A DNA stretch of 6,889 nt, taken from positions 1 to 6,889 of the forward strand of contig CANGVB010000192.1 of the NCBI GenBank assembly GCA_947456995.1. Direction: 5' to 3'. The first letter of the stretch is position 1, and each line of letters starts with the position of its first letter. This DNA is from Bryobacteraceae bacterium (GTDB taxonomy: Bacteria; Acidobacteriota; Terriglobia; Bryobacterales; Bryobacteraceae). The notes under the pieces are model-generated. The model was not told the origin of the DNA. It worked only from the letters and a program-made list of their open reading frames with translations, and did no database searches. A program made the position numbers and the translations under genes. Below, piece after piece: positions 1-6,094 of the stretch.

Positions 1-1
1 G

Positions 2-247
2 GATTGCCTCACCATCTGCAAGGCACTCGGCTACGACCTCAACACTGTAGAATTCGCAGTTGAAGACGGCATCCCCTACGCCATCGACTTCATGAATCCC
101 GCACCCGACGCAGGCATTGAATCCGTTGGCCAGGAGAACTTCGATTGGATCGTCGAAAACGTTGCCAAGTTGGCTGTCAAAAAGGCCCTCAGCGACGACA
201 AGCCCCAGACTGAATACCGCTGGGCAAAATTCCTCAACGGTGAATAA
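2..247 (+). CDS. C-terminal end of a probable ATP-grasp ligase (partial, 5' end outside window)
   Basis: The reading frame is open from the first bases and ends at TAA 245-247, leaving 81 residues. The visible part has a beta-hairpin-like stretch VEFAVEDGIPYAIDF followed by MNPAPDAG. The D-x-x-N-P arrangement (Asp29, Asn32, Pro33) resembles the end of ATP-grasp domains, where an acidic residue and an Asn bind the Mg-ATP and NP(x)P follows. The segment SVGQENFDWIVENVAKLAVKKAL then reads as a C-terminal helix. ATP-grasp enzymes join a carboxylate to an amine or thiol through an acyl phosphate; the substrate cannot be told from this fragment. Codon use is C-ending like the next gene. The stop lies four bases before the RraA-like start, so the two are likely co-transcribed. 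The family call is from memory of the motif, not from alignment, and the N-terminal two thirds or more is missing. Confidence 0.6.
   Translation, partial: DCLTICKALGYDLNTVEFAVEDGIPYAIDFMNPAPDAGIESVGQENFDWIVENVAKLAVKKALSDDKPQTEYRWAKFLNGE
239..243 (+). promoter_or_regulatory. Ribosome binding site of the RraA-like gene, inside the preceding gene
   Basis: GGTGA lies eight bases before the ATG at 252 and overlaps the last codons of the ATP-grasp gene. It supports the 252 start over longer in-frame readings and suggests coupled translation of the two genes. Confidence 0.5.
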
Positions 248-251
248 CAAC

Positions 252-980
252 ATGAAGAAGCTCCTCTTAATCCCCGTCGCTGCCCTGCTCCTCGTAGGCT
301 TCCAGCAGGCCACCAAAACTACATATGCCGACCCGCTTCTAAACGGCTTCTCGAAGTCCACCGTAGCTTCAGTAGCCGATGCCGTCGACCAGATCACCGG
401 CAAGCGTGGCTACATGTCCCACGACATGCGCCCCCGCGTAGGCCAAAGCTTCGTTGGCCGCGCCACAACAGCTCTTCTCAAACCCGCAACACCAGAACAA
501 GCAACGGCCGCTCTATCAGCCAGAGACAGCGTCGCGATGATCGACGCGGCAAAACCCGGCGAAGTCGGCATTATCGTAATCGCCGAGTCTCTAGACCTCG
601 CAGGAATGGGTGGCCTCATGGCTACCGCAGCCAAAGCCCGCGGCATGGCCGGCATCATCCTCGATGGCGGCGTCAGAGACCTCGCAGAAATCCGCAGCCT
701 CGGCCTCCCCGTCTTTGCCCGCTCGGTAAGCCCCGGCTCAAGCGTCGGCCGCTGGGCCAGCGTCGCAAAGGATATTGAAGTCGATTGCGCCGGCATCAAG
801 GTCAAGCCCGGCGACATTATCGTTGCTGGTGAAGACGGCGTCGTCGTCGTCCCTAAAGAACAGGAAGCCGCAATCCTCAAGCGCTCTCAGGAAATCGACG
901 ATCGAGAAACCAAGATGGTGCCCTTCATCAAACAGTTCAAGAGCCTTGGCGAAACAGTCAAAAAGTTCAATCGAATCTAG
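252..980 (+). CDS. Exported RraA / HMG-aldolase-family protein
   Basis: The protein has 242 residues. Residues 1-20 (MKKLLLIPVAALLLVGFQQA) form a signal peptide without a lipobox cysteine, so a periplasmic product is likely. The rest follows the RraA-like fold: a helix with SVADAVDQITG (about 40-50), MRPR (59-62), VGRA (68-71), the glycine-rich GMGGLMATAAKARGMAG (118-134) and the signature DGGVRD (138-143). In HMG/CHA aldolases of this family the Arg-Asp pair (here Arg142, Asp143) binds substrate carbonyl and divalent metal, and it is kept here. The family's C-terminal PGDIIVAGEDGVVVVP is at 186-201. It may therefore be a retro-aldolase or oxaloacetate-type decarboxylase; RNase E inhibition, known for Escherichia coli RraA, is unlikely outside the cytoplasm. 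The ATG at 252 is preferred because it begins the signal peptide and has a GGTGA ribosome site at 239-243, eight bases upstream. It probably forms an operon with the preceding ATP-grasp gene. Confidence 0.88.
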   Translation: MKKLLLIPVAALLLVGFQQATKTTYADPLLNGFSKSTVASVADAVDQITGKRGYMSHDMRPRVGQSFVGRATTALLKPATPEQATAALSARDSVAMIDAAKPGEVGIIVIAESLDLAGMGGLMATAAKARGMAGIILDGGVRDLAEIRSLGLPVFARSVSPGSSVGRWASVAKDIEVDCAGIKVKPGDIIVAGEDGVVVVPKEQEAAILKRSQEIDDRETKMVPFIKQFKSLGETVKKFNRI

Positions 981-1591
981 TCGCGCTTCGGTCGAAGCTG
1001 AAATTGAAAATTGGTAGTAATCAGATTGATGTAACCGCCGCTCGGCAATTGCCGGTGTTCGAACCCGACTGAGGCCTCACGCCCCCCACTCATTACAAAC
1101 AAAGCACCACCCCCGAATCGCCCCGTCCACACCTGCTGCTGAACCAATCCTTCCAGTTGCACAAAAGGCCGGATTTTTCTCTTCCCAAGGGTAATCAGCA
1201 TGCGTTCCCTGACGCGAAAGTAGTCTCCTGAGCGTGTGCCCACAAACCGCTCCAAAAGGCTGCGAGCTTCGATTCTGAGCTTCGGAGGAGTCGGCAAAAC
1301 AAAATTGGCGCCGCCAAAAAATCGATGGAAGTCCATCCGCTCGCCACTAGGGGCTTCTTCATCGGCGAAGTAGTAGCCACCAATCAAACTGATATCTCTA
1401 CGGAGGCTGTACCAGAGAATTCCGCCACCACGGGATTGAAAATAATCTCCAAACCTGTCGTTGGTTCTTAACCGGGAATGAAACTGCAGCAACAGTTTCT
1501 CACCCAAAGGCAAGTTGGCATTCGCGATATGCAAGCTGCCCCAGTCCTGCGCCACACAGGCAAGCGGCAGAAGGAGCGCAATCCAGCGCAT
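977..1591 (-). CDS. DUF2490-type outer-membrane beta-barrel protein
   Basis: The protein has 204 residues. It starts with a short signal peptide (MRWIALLLPLACVA) and a probable signal-peptidase I site before QDW (V-x-A at about 12-14). The mature part is rich in alternating aromatic and polar strands, for example LLLQFHSRLRTNDRFGDYF, SLRRDISLIGGYYF and FRVRERMLITLG, and it ends in a strand LITTNFQFQL followed by a basic tail RPKRD. This is the pattern of the DUF2490 family, predicted small outer-membrane barrels of unknown function. The ATG at 1591 is the only sensible start because an in-frame stop lies four codons upstream. No good Shine-Dalgarno sequence is visible. It lies 31 bases after the thioredoxin-like gene on the same strand, so the two may share a transcript. 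Its TAG stop (977-979, reverse strand) overlaps the stop of the convergent RraA-like gene. The family assignment is by pattern and moderately sure. Confidence 0.72.
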   Translation of the reverse strand: MRWIALLLPLACVAQDWGSLHIANANLPLGEKLLLQFHSRLRTNDRFGDYFQSRGGGILWYSLRRDISLIGGYYFADEEAPSGERMDFHRFFGGANFVLPTPPKLRIEARSLLERFVGTRSGDYFRVRERMLITLGKRKIRPFVQLEGLVQQQVWTGRFGGGALFVMSGGREASVGFEHRQLPSGGYINLITTNFQFQLRPKRD

Positions 1592-1599
1592 AAAGCAAT

Positions 1600-1617
1600 G
1601 TTACAAAATGGTTACAG
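1600..1617 (-). promoter_or_regulatory. Direct 7-4-7 repeat before the DUF2490 gene (PHO-box-like, tentative)
   Basis: On the reverse strand the sequence reads CTGTAAC, spacer CATT, TTGTAAC. Two heptamers differing at one base lie 11 bases apart, about one helical turn, which is the spacing of direct-repeat sites bound by OmpR/PhoB-family regulators. It sits in the 31-base gap between the thioredoxin-like stop and the DUF2490 ATG, only eight bases before that ATG. That is too close for a classical activator site of this gene, so it could be a repressor site, a translational element or chance. Confidence 0.25.
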
Positions 1618-1622
1618 AACGG

Positions 1623-2612
1623 TCAACGCGCTTTTTTCGTTGGCACCACCCGCCGGATCTCTTCAATCAACTCAATCGTGCTCTCCGTACGAAACACAAT
1701 CTTTCGCGATGCATCCAGCAACAGATAGGTCGGATACAAACCCACACGCGTCCGGTAATCAAACAACACCCCCGGCTCCGTCGACTGCACATCCGGCCAC
1801 AACACCTCAAACTGCGCCAGCACCCGCGACGCTGCCCCCGCATCCTCATCCCCATTCACGCCCAGCACCTTCAAGTCATGCGTCTCAACAATCGCCTTCA
1901 ACTGCGGAAAAGCCCCAATACAAGGCCCGCACCACGAAGCCCAAAAATCGATCAGCGTATAAGAACTCCCATGCCCGCTCAGCCGGCGTGTCTCCTTCAA
2001 CCGGTCCACGTAGGCAAAATCGGTCAACACCTCTCCCTCGACAAATTTCGGCCCCAGAGCCGCCTCGCGCATCACAAGCACTCGCCGCTTCCAATCCACG
2101 CGGTCAAACACGAATGCCCGCCCGTCCCACTCAAACGCTCCACCCCGAACCCGCGCATACTCCGCCGGCGAATTCACATCCACCTTCCCATCCCCATTCG
2201 TATCCACCCCAACCGGCCCCTTCAAATCCACATCAAAAAGCGCCAGCCTCCCCCCGCATCGAGCCGCCGCATAAGCGCCACTCGTCTTTTGAATCGATAC
2301 CTTGGCTGCACCGTAGCCCAAAGCCGCGCGGTAGATGCGAAATCCCACCGGCTTTGAACCCACCTTCGCCACACCCTCTACTCCAAGAATCCCCATCGGC
2401 TTCAGCAAGACCCCTTGTGACCCAACCTTCAAGCCCACAGCCCCATCCGCCAGCCGTCGAGTCACCTCAACGGAATCCCCACCCCACGCCTCAAATCCTT
2501 TCGGCGCAGCCTTCTTCGACAGCTCCACAGACCGGTAGTCCGGCACTGGCGGCAATCGAAACTCAGCTTCAATCGGGCACTCCAGCCCTTGCGCGAGCAA
2601 GATCAATTGCAT
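1623..2612 (-). CDS. TlpA/thioredoxin-like disulfide oxidoreductase with a novel-looking N-terminal domain
   Basis: The protein has 329 residues from the chosen start. The last third is a thioredoxin fold: TLIDFWASWCGPC with the redox pair Cys-Gly-Pro-Cys (bases 1920-1931), then LKVLGVNGDED, and the cis-proline region YPTYLLLD. This is the layout of TlpA/ResA-like thiol-disulfide reductases, which usually act in the periplasm on cytochrome c or envelope proteins. The first 200 residues match no domain I recognise. They contain a loop DTNGDGKVD that looks like an EF-hand/dockerin calcium site. The N-terminus (MQLILLAQGLECPIEA) is short and hydrophobic but lacks positive residues, so export is likely yet unproven. 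Two ATGs compete: the one at 2621 has GAGG only one base upstream, while the one at 2612 has it ten bases upstream, so 2612 is preferred. Codons end mostly in G, unlike the C-ending plus-strand genes. It is divergent from the receptor gene and leads the DUF2490 gene. Confidence 0.82.
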   Translation of the reverse strand: MQLILLAQGLECPIEAEFRLPPVPDYRSVELSKKAAPKGFEAWGGDSVEVTRRLADGAVGLKVGSQGVLLKPMGILGVEGVAKVGSKPVGFRIYRAALGYGAAKVSIQKTSGAYAAARCGGRLALFDVDLKGPVGVDTNGDGKVDVNSPAEYARVRGGAFEWDGRAFVFDRVDWKRRVLVMREAALGPKFVEGEVLTDFAYVDRLKETRRLSGHGSSYTLIDFWASWCGPCIGAFPQLKAIVETHDLKVLGVNGDEDAGAASRVLAQFEVLWPDVQSTEPGVLFDYRTRVGLYPTYLLLDASRKIVFRTESTIELIEEIRRVVPTKKAR

Positions 2613-2657
2613 TACAACCATGCCTCATTTTCACAGAGCACAACGACGGCCCGCCAA

Positions 2658-2675
2658 TTGTCATAAGATTGTGAT
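2658..2675 (+). promoter_or_regulatory. PHO-box-like direct repeat upstream of the receptor gene (tentative operator)
   Basis: The sequence is TTGTCAT, spacer AAGA, TTGTGAT: two heptamers with six of seven bases equal, 11 bases apart. Against the Escherichia coli PHO-box consensus (CTGTCAT, four-base spacer, CTGTCAT) most positions agree, and the first half with its spacer start (TGTCATAA) is identical. PhoB-type response regulators bind such direct repeats head-to-tail. The site lies 27 bases before the receptor ATG. A typical PhoB-dependent -10 box about ten bases downstream is not evident and would fall on the ribosome site, so activation from here is doubtful. The regulator's identity is inference; no regulator gene is in the window. 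Confidence 0.35.
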
Positions 2676-2692
2676 AGATTATTTCAGATTTC

Positions 2693-2697
2693 AGGGA
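2693..2697 (+). promoter_or_regulatory. Ribosome binding site of the receptor gene
   Basis: AGGGA is placed five bases before ATG 2703 and confirms that start, which also opens directly into a signal peptide. Confidence 0.6.
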
Positions 2698-2702
2698 CTT
2701 CC

Positions 2703-5700
2703 ATGACGACTAAACTGACCAAATTTCTATTCCTCCCGCTTCTCCTGCTGGCCTCGCTGCCAGGCTTTTCGCAACAGGGTCGCGGCACCATTCTCGGCAC
2801 CGTTACCGATGGTAGCGGCGCAGCAATCGCAGGCGCAAAGATCCGCGTGTTCAACACGGCAACCAACGCAGGCATCGAAACCACATCAACCACCGATGGC
2901 CTATACCAGGCCCCCAACCTCGCAGTCGGCGATTACACCGTGACCGTCGAGAAGACGGGCTTCCGCAAGGTTGTCCGCACCGGCCTGCAACTCCAGGTAG
3001 ACCAGCGCGCCCAGGTCGATATCCAGCTTGAAGTCGGTCAGGTCACTGAGTCGATCGAAGTCAAGAGCGAAGCAATTCTCATCGACACCTCCAACACCTC
3101 CATCGGTAAGGTCGTCGATCAGAAGCGAGTTAGCGAACTCCCCCTCAACGGCCGCAACGCCCTCGCGCTCACACTCCTTACTCCAAGCGTAAAGTCCAAC
3201 GCCGGCTCCACCTCTTCCGGTTTTGCTGATCGCGGCATCCAGCTCTCTTCCATCTCGATCAATGGTGGCCCCAATGCAATGAACGGCCAGCTTCTAGACG
3301 GCGGCAACAACATCCAGAGCTACATCGGCGAAGTCGCCATCAACCCTGGTGTCGACTCGGTTGAAGAATTCAAGGTGCAATCCGGCGGCATGTCTGCTGA
3401 ATACGGCTTCACCGCCGGCGGCGTCATCAACATGGTTACCCGCTCTGGCACCAACAAGCTTCACGGCAGCGTCTATGAGTTCTTCCGCAACGATGCCCTC
3501 GACGCCCGCAACACCTTTGCCACCTCCAAGCCGCCTTTCCGCTACAACCAGTTCGGCGCCAGCGTAGGCGGCCCGGTGATCAAAGATCGTACCTTCTTCT
3601 TCGGCAACTGGGAAGAATACCGCTTCCGCCGCTCGCGCCCCGTCATCGCCAGCTTCCCTACCCTGGGCCAGCGCACCGGCAACTTCAGCGACCTCTTCAA
3701 CGCAAACGGCACGCCCATCCCGATCTATGACCCCTTCAGCACTCAGGGCTCCGGCACAGCAGTCACCCGTCAGCTTTACCCCGGCAACATCATCCCGGCC
3801 ACCCAGATCGACCCCGTCGCGAGGGCTATCAACGAGTTTTACCCGCTACCCAACCGTGTGCCTACGGATCGCTTCACCAACGCCAATAACTTCATTGGCA
3901 CTGCGAAAGAAATCCAGTCCATGCGGCAGTACACCATGAAGGCCGACCACAAGTTCACCAGCAACAACTCAATGTTTGGCCGCTACTCTTTCTTCAACCA
4001 CAAGACGGACAACGGTGGCGGCGGCGCTGCTGTTTATCCCAACGAAGTGGTTGGCAAGCGTGACGACGACCTCAAGAACTGGAATGTTGTCCTCAGCGAC
4101 ACCCACGTTGCTTCTCCGACGATCGTCAATGAACTCCGCATCGGCGCCACCCGTGGCTACTTCCCCTTCATCGTACGCAGCTTCGGTGGCGGCTGGCCAC
4201 AGAAACTCGGCCTTCCATCAATCGTTCCTGCTGACACCTTCCCGGCAATCGGCAATGGCCTTCTCGGCTTCAACACTGGCACCGCTGGCGTTCGTGGCAG
4301 CCTCAACTGGCAGTTCCTCGATCAGGTCAACATCGTGCGCGGCAAGCACTCGATGAAGATCGGCTTCGACCTGCGCCTCCTGCAGGGTCATAATCTCCAG
4401 CGCTCTGCTCCCTCGGGCAGCTATAGCTTCGCCGCCGGCCTCACGGGCAACCCTATCACCCCGGCGGGCACAGGCAGTTCTTACGCTACCTTCCTGCTTG
4501 GTGCAGTAAGCGGCGCCAGCGTCAGCACTCACGTCGGCGAATCTCAGGTCTCTCATTCCCTCAGCGGTTACTTCCAGGACGACTGGAAGATCACCCGCCG
4601 ACTCACCCTGAATCTTGGCCTTCGCTATGACTTCCAGTCCCAGGCCGTCGAGCGCAACAACGGCGCTACCAACTTCGACCCAACCTGCACGCTGCCCAAC
4701 GGCCTGCCGGGCTGCACCGTATTCGCTGGTGTCGACGGTCAACCGCGCAACTGGCGTGGTGAAGACTACGGCAACTGGGGCCCCCGCCTTGGCTTCGCCT
4801 ATGACGTTTTTGGCAACACCAAGACAATCCTCCGCGCTGGCTACGGCATGATGTATCCCTCGCAGATGTGGCGTGAGAACTACGGCAACGCCAACGGCTT
4901 TGCCCAGACCAACACCAACTATCCGCAGTCCAACCCGAACCTCCCCGCATTCCAGTTGCGCCAGGGCTTCCCTTCGGCTCCCATCCAGCCCCAGGGCCGT
5001 GCACTTGGTGCAGCAGCCTTCCTCGGCCAGGGTGTCGCCTACGACGAATCCAACGGCAACATTCCGCGCATCCAGCAGTTCACCCTCAGCCTGCAGCAAC
5101 AGGTCTGGAACAACTGGCTCTTTGAGGCTTCTTACGCTGGCAACCTCGGCCGTGGCCTTACCGCGGGCAGCTATGACCTCAATCAGCTCGATCCGCAATT
5201 CCTGTCCCTTGGCCAGGCTCTGACTCAGCAGGTGCCGAACCCCAATGCAGGCCGCGTCCCCGGAGCTTTGGGTAGCGCAACTATCTCGCGCGAACAGTCC
5301 CTCCGGCCCTTCCCCCACTTCAGCGGCGTTTCGGTACGCAACCCGCGTCTTGGCAGCTACAACTCGCACTTGCTGTTGCTGAGTGCCGAGAAGCGTATGT
5401 CCAAAGGCCTCGTTCTCCTCTTCTCCTTCACCGGCGGCAAGGTAATCTCAGACAGCCTTCAGACCCCCGTCAACTTTGGCCCGATCGAACAAGCTTCCGT
5501 AACGGGTTACCAGAACGGCAAGTTCAACCGTGCCGCAGAGCGCAGCGTGGATCCGAGCGACGTCTCCAAGCGTGCGACCATCAGCGCTGTCTACGAACTG
5601 CCCTTCGGCAAAGGTAATGGCGTTATGAACCGCATCATCGGCGGCTGGCAGGTAAACACCATCGGCATCATGCAGACCGGTCTCCCGCTGCTGATCGGTG

Positions 5701-6092
5701 GTGCCAACAATCAGCGCGCCACCCGTCCCGACTCCACCGGCAAATCGGCACAGCTGGAAAACCCCACCGCTCAGCGTTGGTTTGACACAACCCAGTTCGT
5801 CAATCCCGCACCCTTCACCTTTGGCAATGTCGGTCGCGTACTTCCCAACGTCCGCACCCCCGGCACCGTCAACTGGGATTTGTCCTTCATCAAGAACACC
5901 CGCTTCACCGAACGTTTTAATCTTCAGTTCCGCACTGAGATGTTTAACTTCATGAATCAGGTGAATCTCAGCGCGCCCAACACCACCTTCGTCCCAGGCC
6001 CAACTGGCCTCAACCAGTCTGGTGCCTTCGGCGTCATCACCTCAGCCCGCGACGCTCGCACCATCCAGTTGTCTCTCAAGCTAATGTTTTAG
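2703..6092 (+). CDS. Oar-type TonB-dependent receptor with carboxypeptidase-regulatory-like domain
   Basis: The protein has 1129 residues, usual for acidobacterial Oar-like receptors. Residues 1-23 are a signal peptide (two Lys, then FLFLPLLLLASLPGF). A carboxypeptidase-regulatory-like beta-sandwich spans about 28-110 (ILGTVTDGSGAAIAGAKIRV, TTDGLYQAPNLAVGDYTVTV). The plug follows at about 120-250 with ELPLNGRN (145-152), LLDGGNN (197-203) and VEEFKVQSGGMSAEYG (220-235). The barrel runs from about 255 to the end with typical strands FQDDWKITRRLTLNLGLRYD (from about 624), GNWGPRLGFAYDVFG and FNLQFRTEMFNFMNQVN. It ends in Phe, as outer-membrane barrels recognised by the Bam machinery do. No clear TonB box is seen. 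The substrate is unknown; such receptors in Acidobacteriota are thought to take up carbohydrates or peptides. Only two cysteines occur (662 and 671). The frame is intact over 3.4 kb. The downstream acetyltransferase begins two bases after its TAG. Confidence 0.95.
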   Translation: MTTKLTKFLFLPLLLLASLPGFSQQGRGTILGTVTDGSGAAIAGAKIRVFNTATNAGIETTSTTDGLYQAPNLAVGDYTVTVEKTGFRKVVRTGLQLQVDQRAQVDIQLEVGQVTESIEVKSEAILIDTSNTSIGKVVDQKRVSELPLNGRNALALTLLTPSVKSNAGSTSSGFADRGIQLSSISINGGPNAMNGQLLDGGNNIQSYIGEVAINPGVDSVEEFKVQSGGMSAEYGFTAGGVINMVTRSGTNKLHGSVYEFFRNDALDARNTFATSKPPFRYNQFGASVGGPVIKDRTFFFGNWEEYRFRRSRPVIASFPTLGQRTGNFSDLFNANGTPIPIYDPFSTQGSGTAVTRQLYPGNIIPATQIDPVARAINEFYPLPNRVPTDRFTNANNFIGTAKEIQSMRQYTMKADHKFTSNNSMFGRYSFFNHKTDNGGGGAAVYPNEVVGKRDDDLKNWNVVLSDTHVASPTIVNELRIGATRGYFPFIVRSFGGGWPQKLGLPSIVPADTFPAIGNGLLGFNTGTAGVRGSLNWQFLDQVNIVRGKHSMKIGFDLRLLQGHNLQRSAPSGSYSFAAGLTGNPITPAGTGSSYATFLLGAVSGASVSTHVGESQVSHSLSGYFQDDWKITRRLTLNLGLRYDFQSQAVERNNGATNFDPTCTLPNGLPGCTVFAGVDGQPRNWRGEDYGNWGPRLGFAYDVFGNTKTILRAGYGMMYPSQMWRENYGNANGFAQTNTNYPQSNPNLPAFQLRQGFPSAPIQPQGRALGAAAFLGQGVAYDESNGNIPRIQQFTLSLQQQVWNNWLFEASYAGNLGRGLTAGSYDLNQLDPQFLSLGQALTQQVPNPNAGRVPGALGSATISREQSLRPFPHFSGVSVRNPRLGSYNSHLLLLSAEKRMSKGLVLLFSFTGGKVISDSLQTPVNFGPIEQASVTGYQNGKFNRAAERSVDPSDVSKRATISAVYELPFGKGNGVMNRIIGGWQVNTIGIMQTGLPLLIGGANNQRATRPDSTGKSAQLENPTAQRWFDTTQFVNPAPFTFGNVGRVLPNVRTPGTVNWDLSFIKNTRFTERFNLQFRTEMFNFMNQVNLSAPNTTFVPGPTGLNQSGAFGVITSARDARTIQLSLKLMF

Positions 6093-6094
6093 TA

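Larger units (their letters stand above)
2613..2702. promoter_or_regulatory. Divergent intergenic region between thioredoxin-like and receptor genes
   Basis: This AT-richer stretch must carry the starts of both divergent transcripts. For the minus gene, GAGG (reverse strand, just before the ATG at 2621) is the ribosome site. For the plus gene, AGGGA at 2693-2697 lies five bases before ATG 2703. TTGTCA (2658-2663) resembles a -35 box, and GATTAT (2677-2682) a -10 box, but the 13-base spacing between them is poor, so no promoter can be fixed. A perfect tandem heptamer ATTTCAG ATTTCAG fills 2681-2694. Confidence 0.45.

Noticed and set aside
117..251. Upstream extension of the RraA-like frame by 45 residues
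   Set aside because: It overlaps the ATP-grasp gene in another frame, looks like a frame shadow (Ser/Arg/Thr-rich), and would bury the signal peptide that begins at 252.
985..998. Small hairpin GCTTC-GGTC-GAAGC near the convergent gene ends, considered as a terminator
   Set aside because: The stem is only five pairs, no T-run follows on either strand, and it lies inside the DUF2490 coding region.
2613..2621. Longer start (ATG at 2621) for the thioredoxin-like gene
   Set aside because: The GAGG ribosome site is only one base from this ATG but ten bases from the ATG at 2612; the difference is three residues and cannot be settled from sequence alone.
1478..2674. Long plus-strand open frame (398 residues), rich in Pro, Ser, His and Gln, opposite the thioredoxin-like gene
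   Set aside because: Its composition is the low-complexity mirror of a G-rich coding strand. The minus strand carries a clear CxxC thioredoxin domain, so this frame is an artefact of skewed base composition.
4218..5369. Minus-strand open frame of 383 residues within the receptor gene
   Set aside because: It lies wholly inside the well-supported receptor barrel, has no recognisable domain, and is Ala/Val/Glu-rich as expected from reading C-ending codons backwards.
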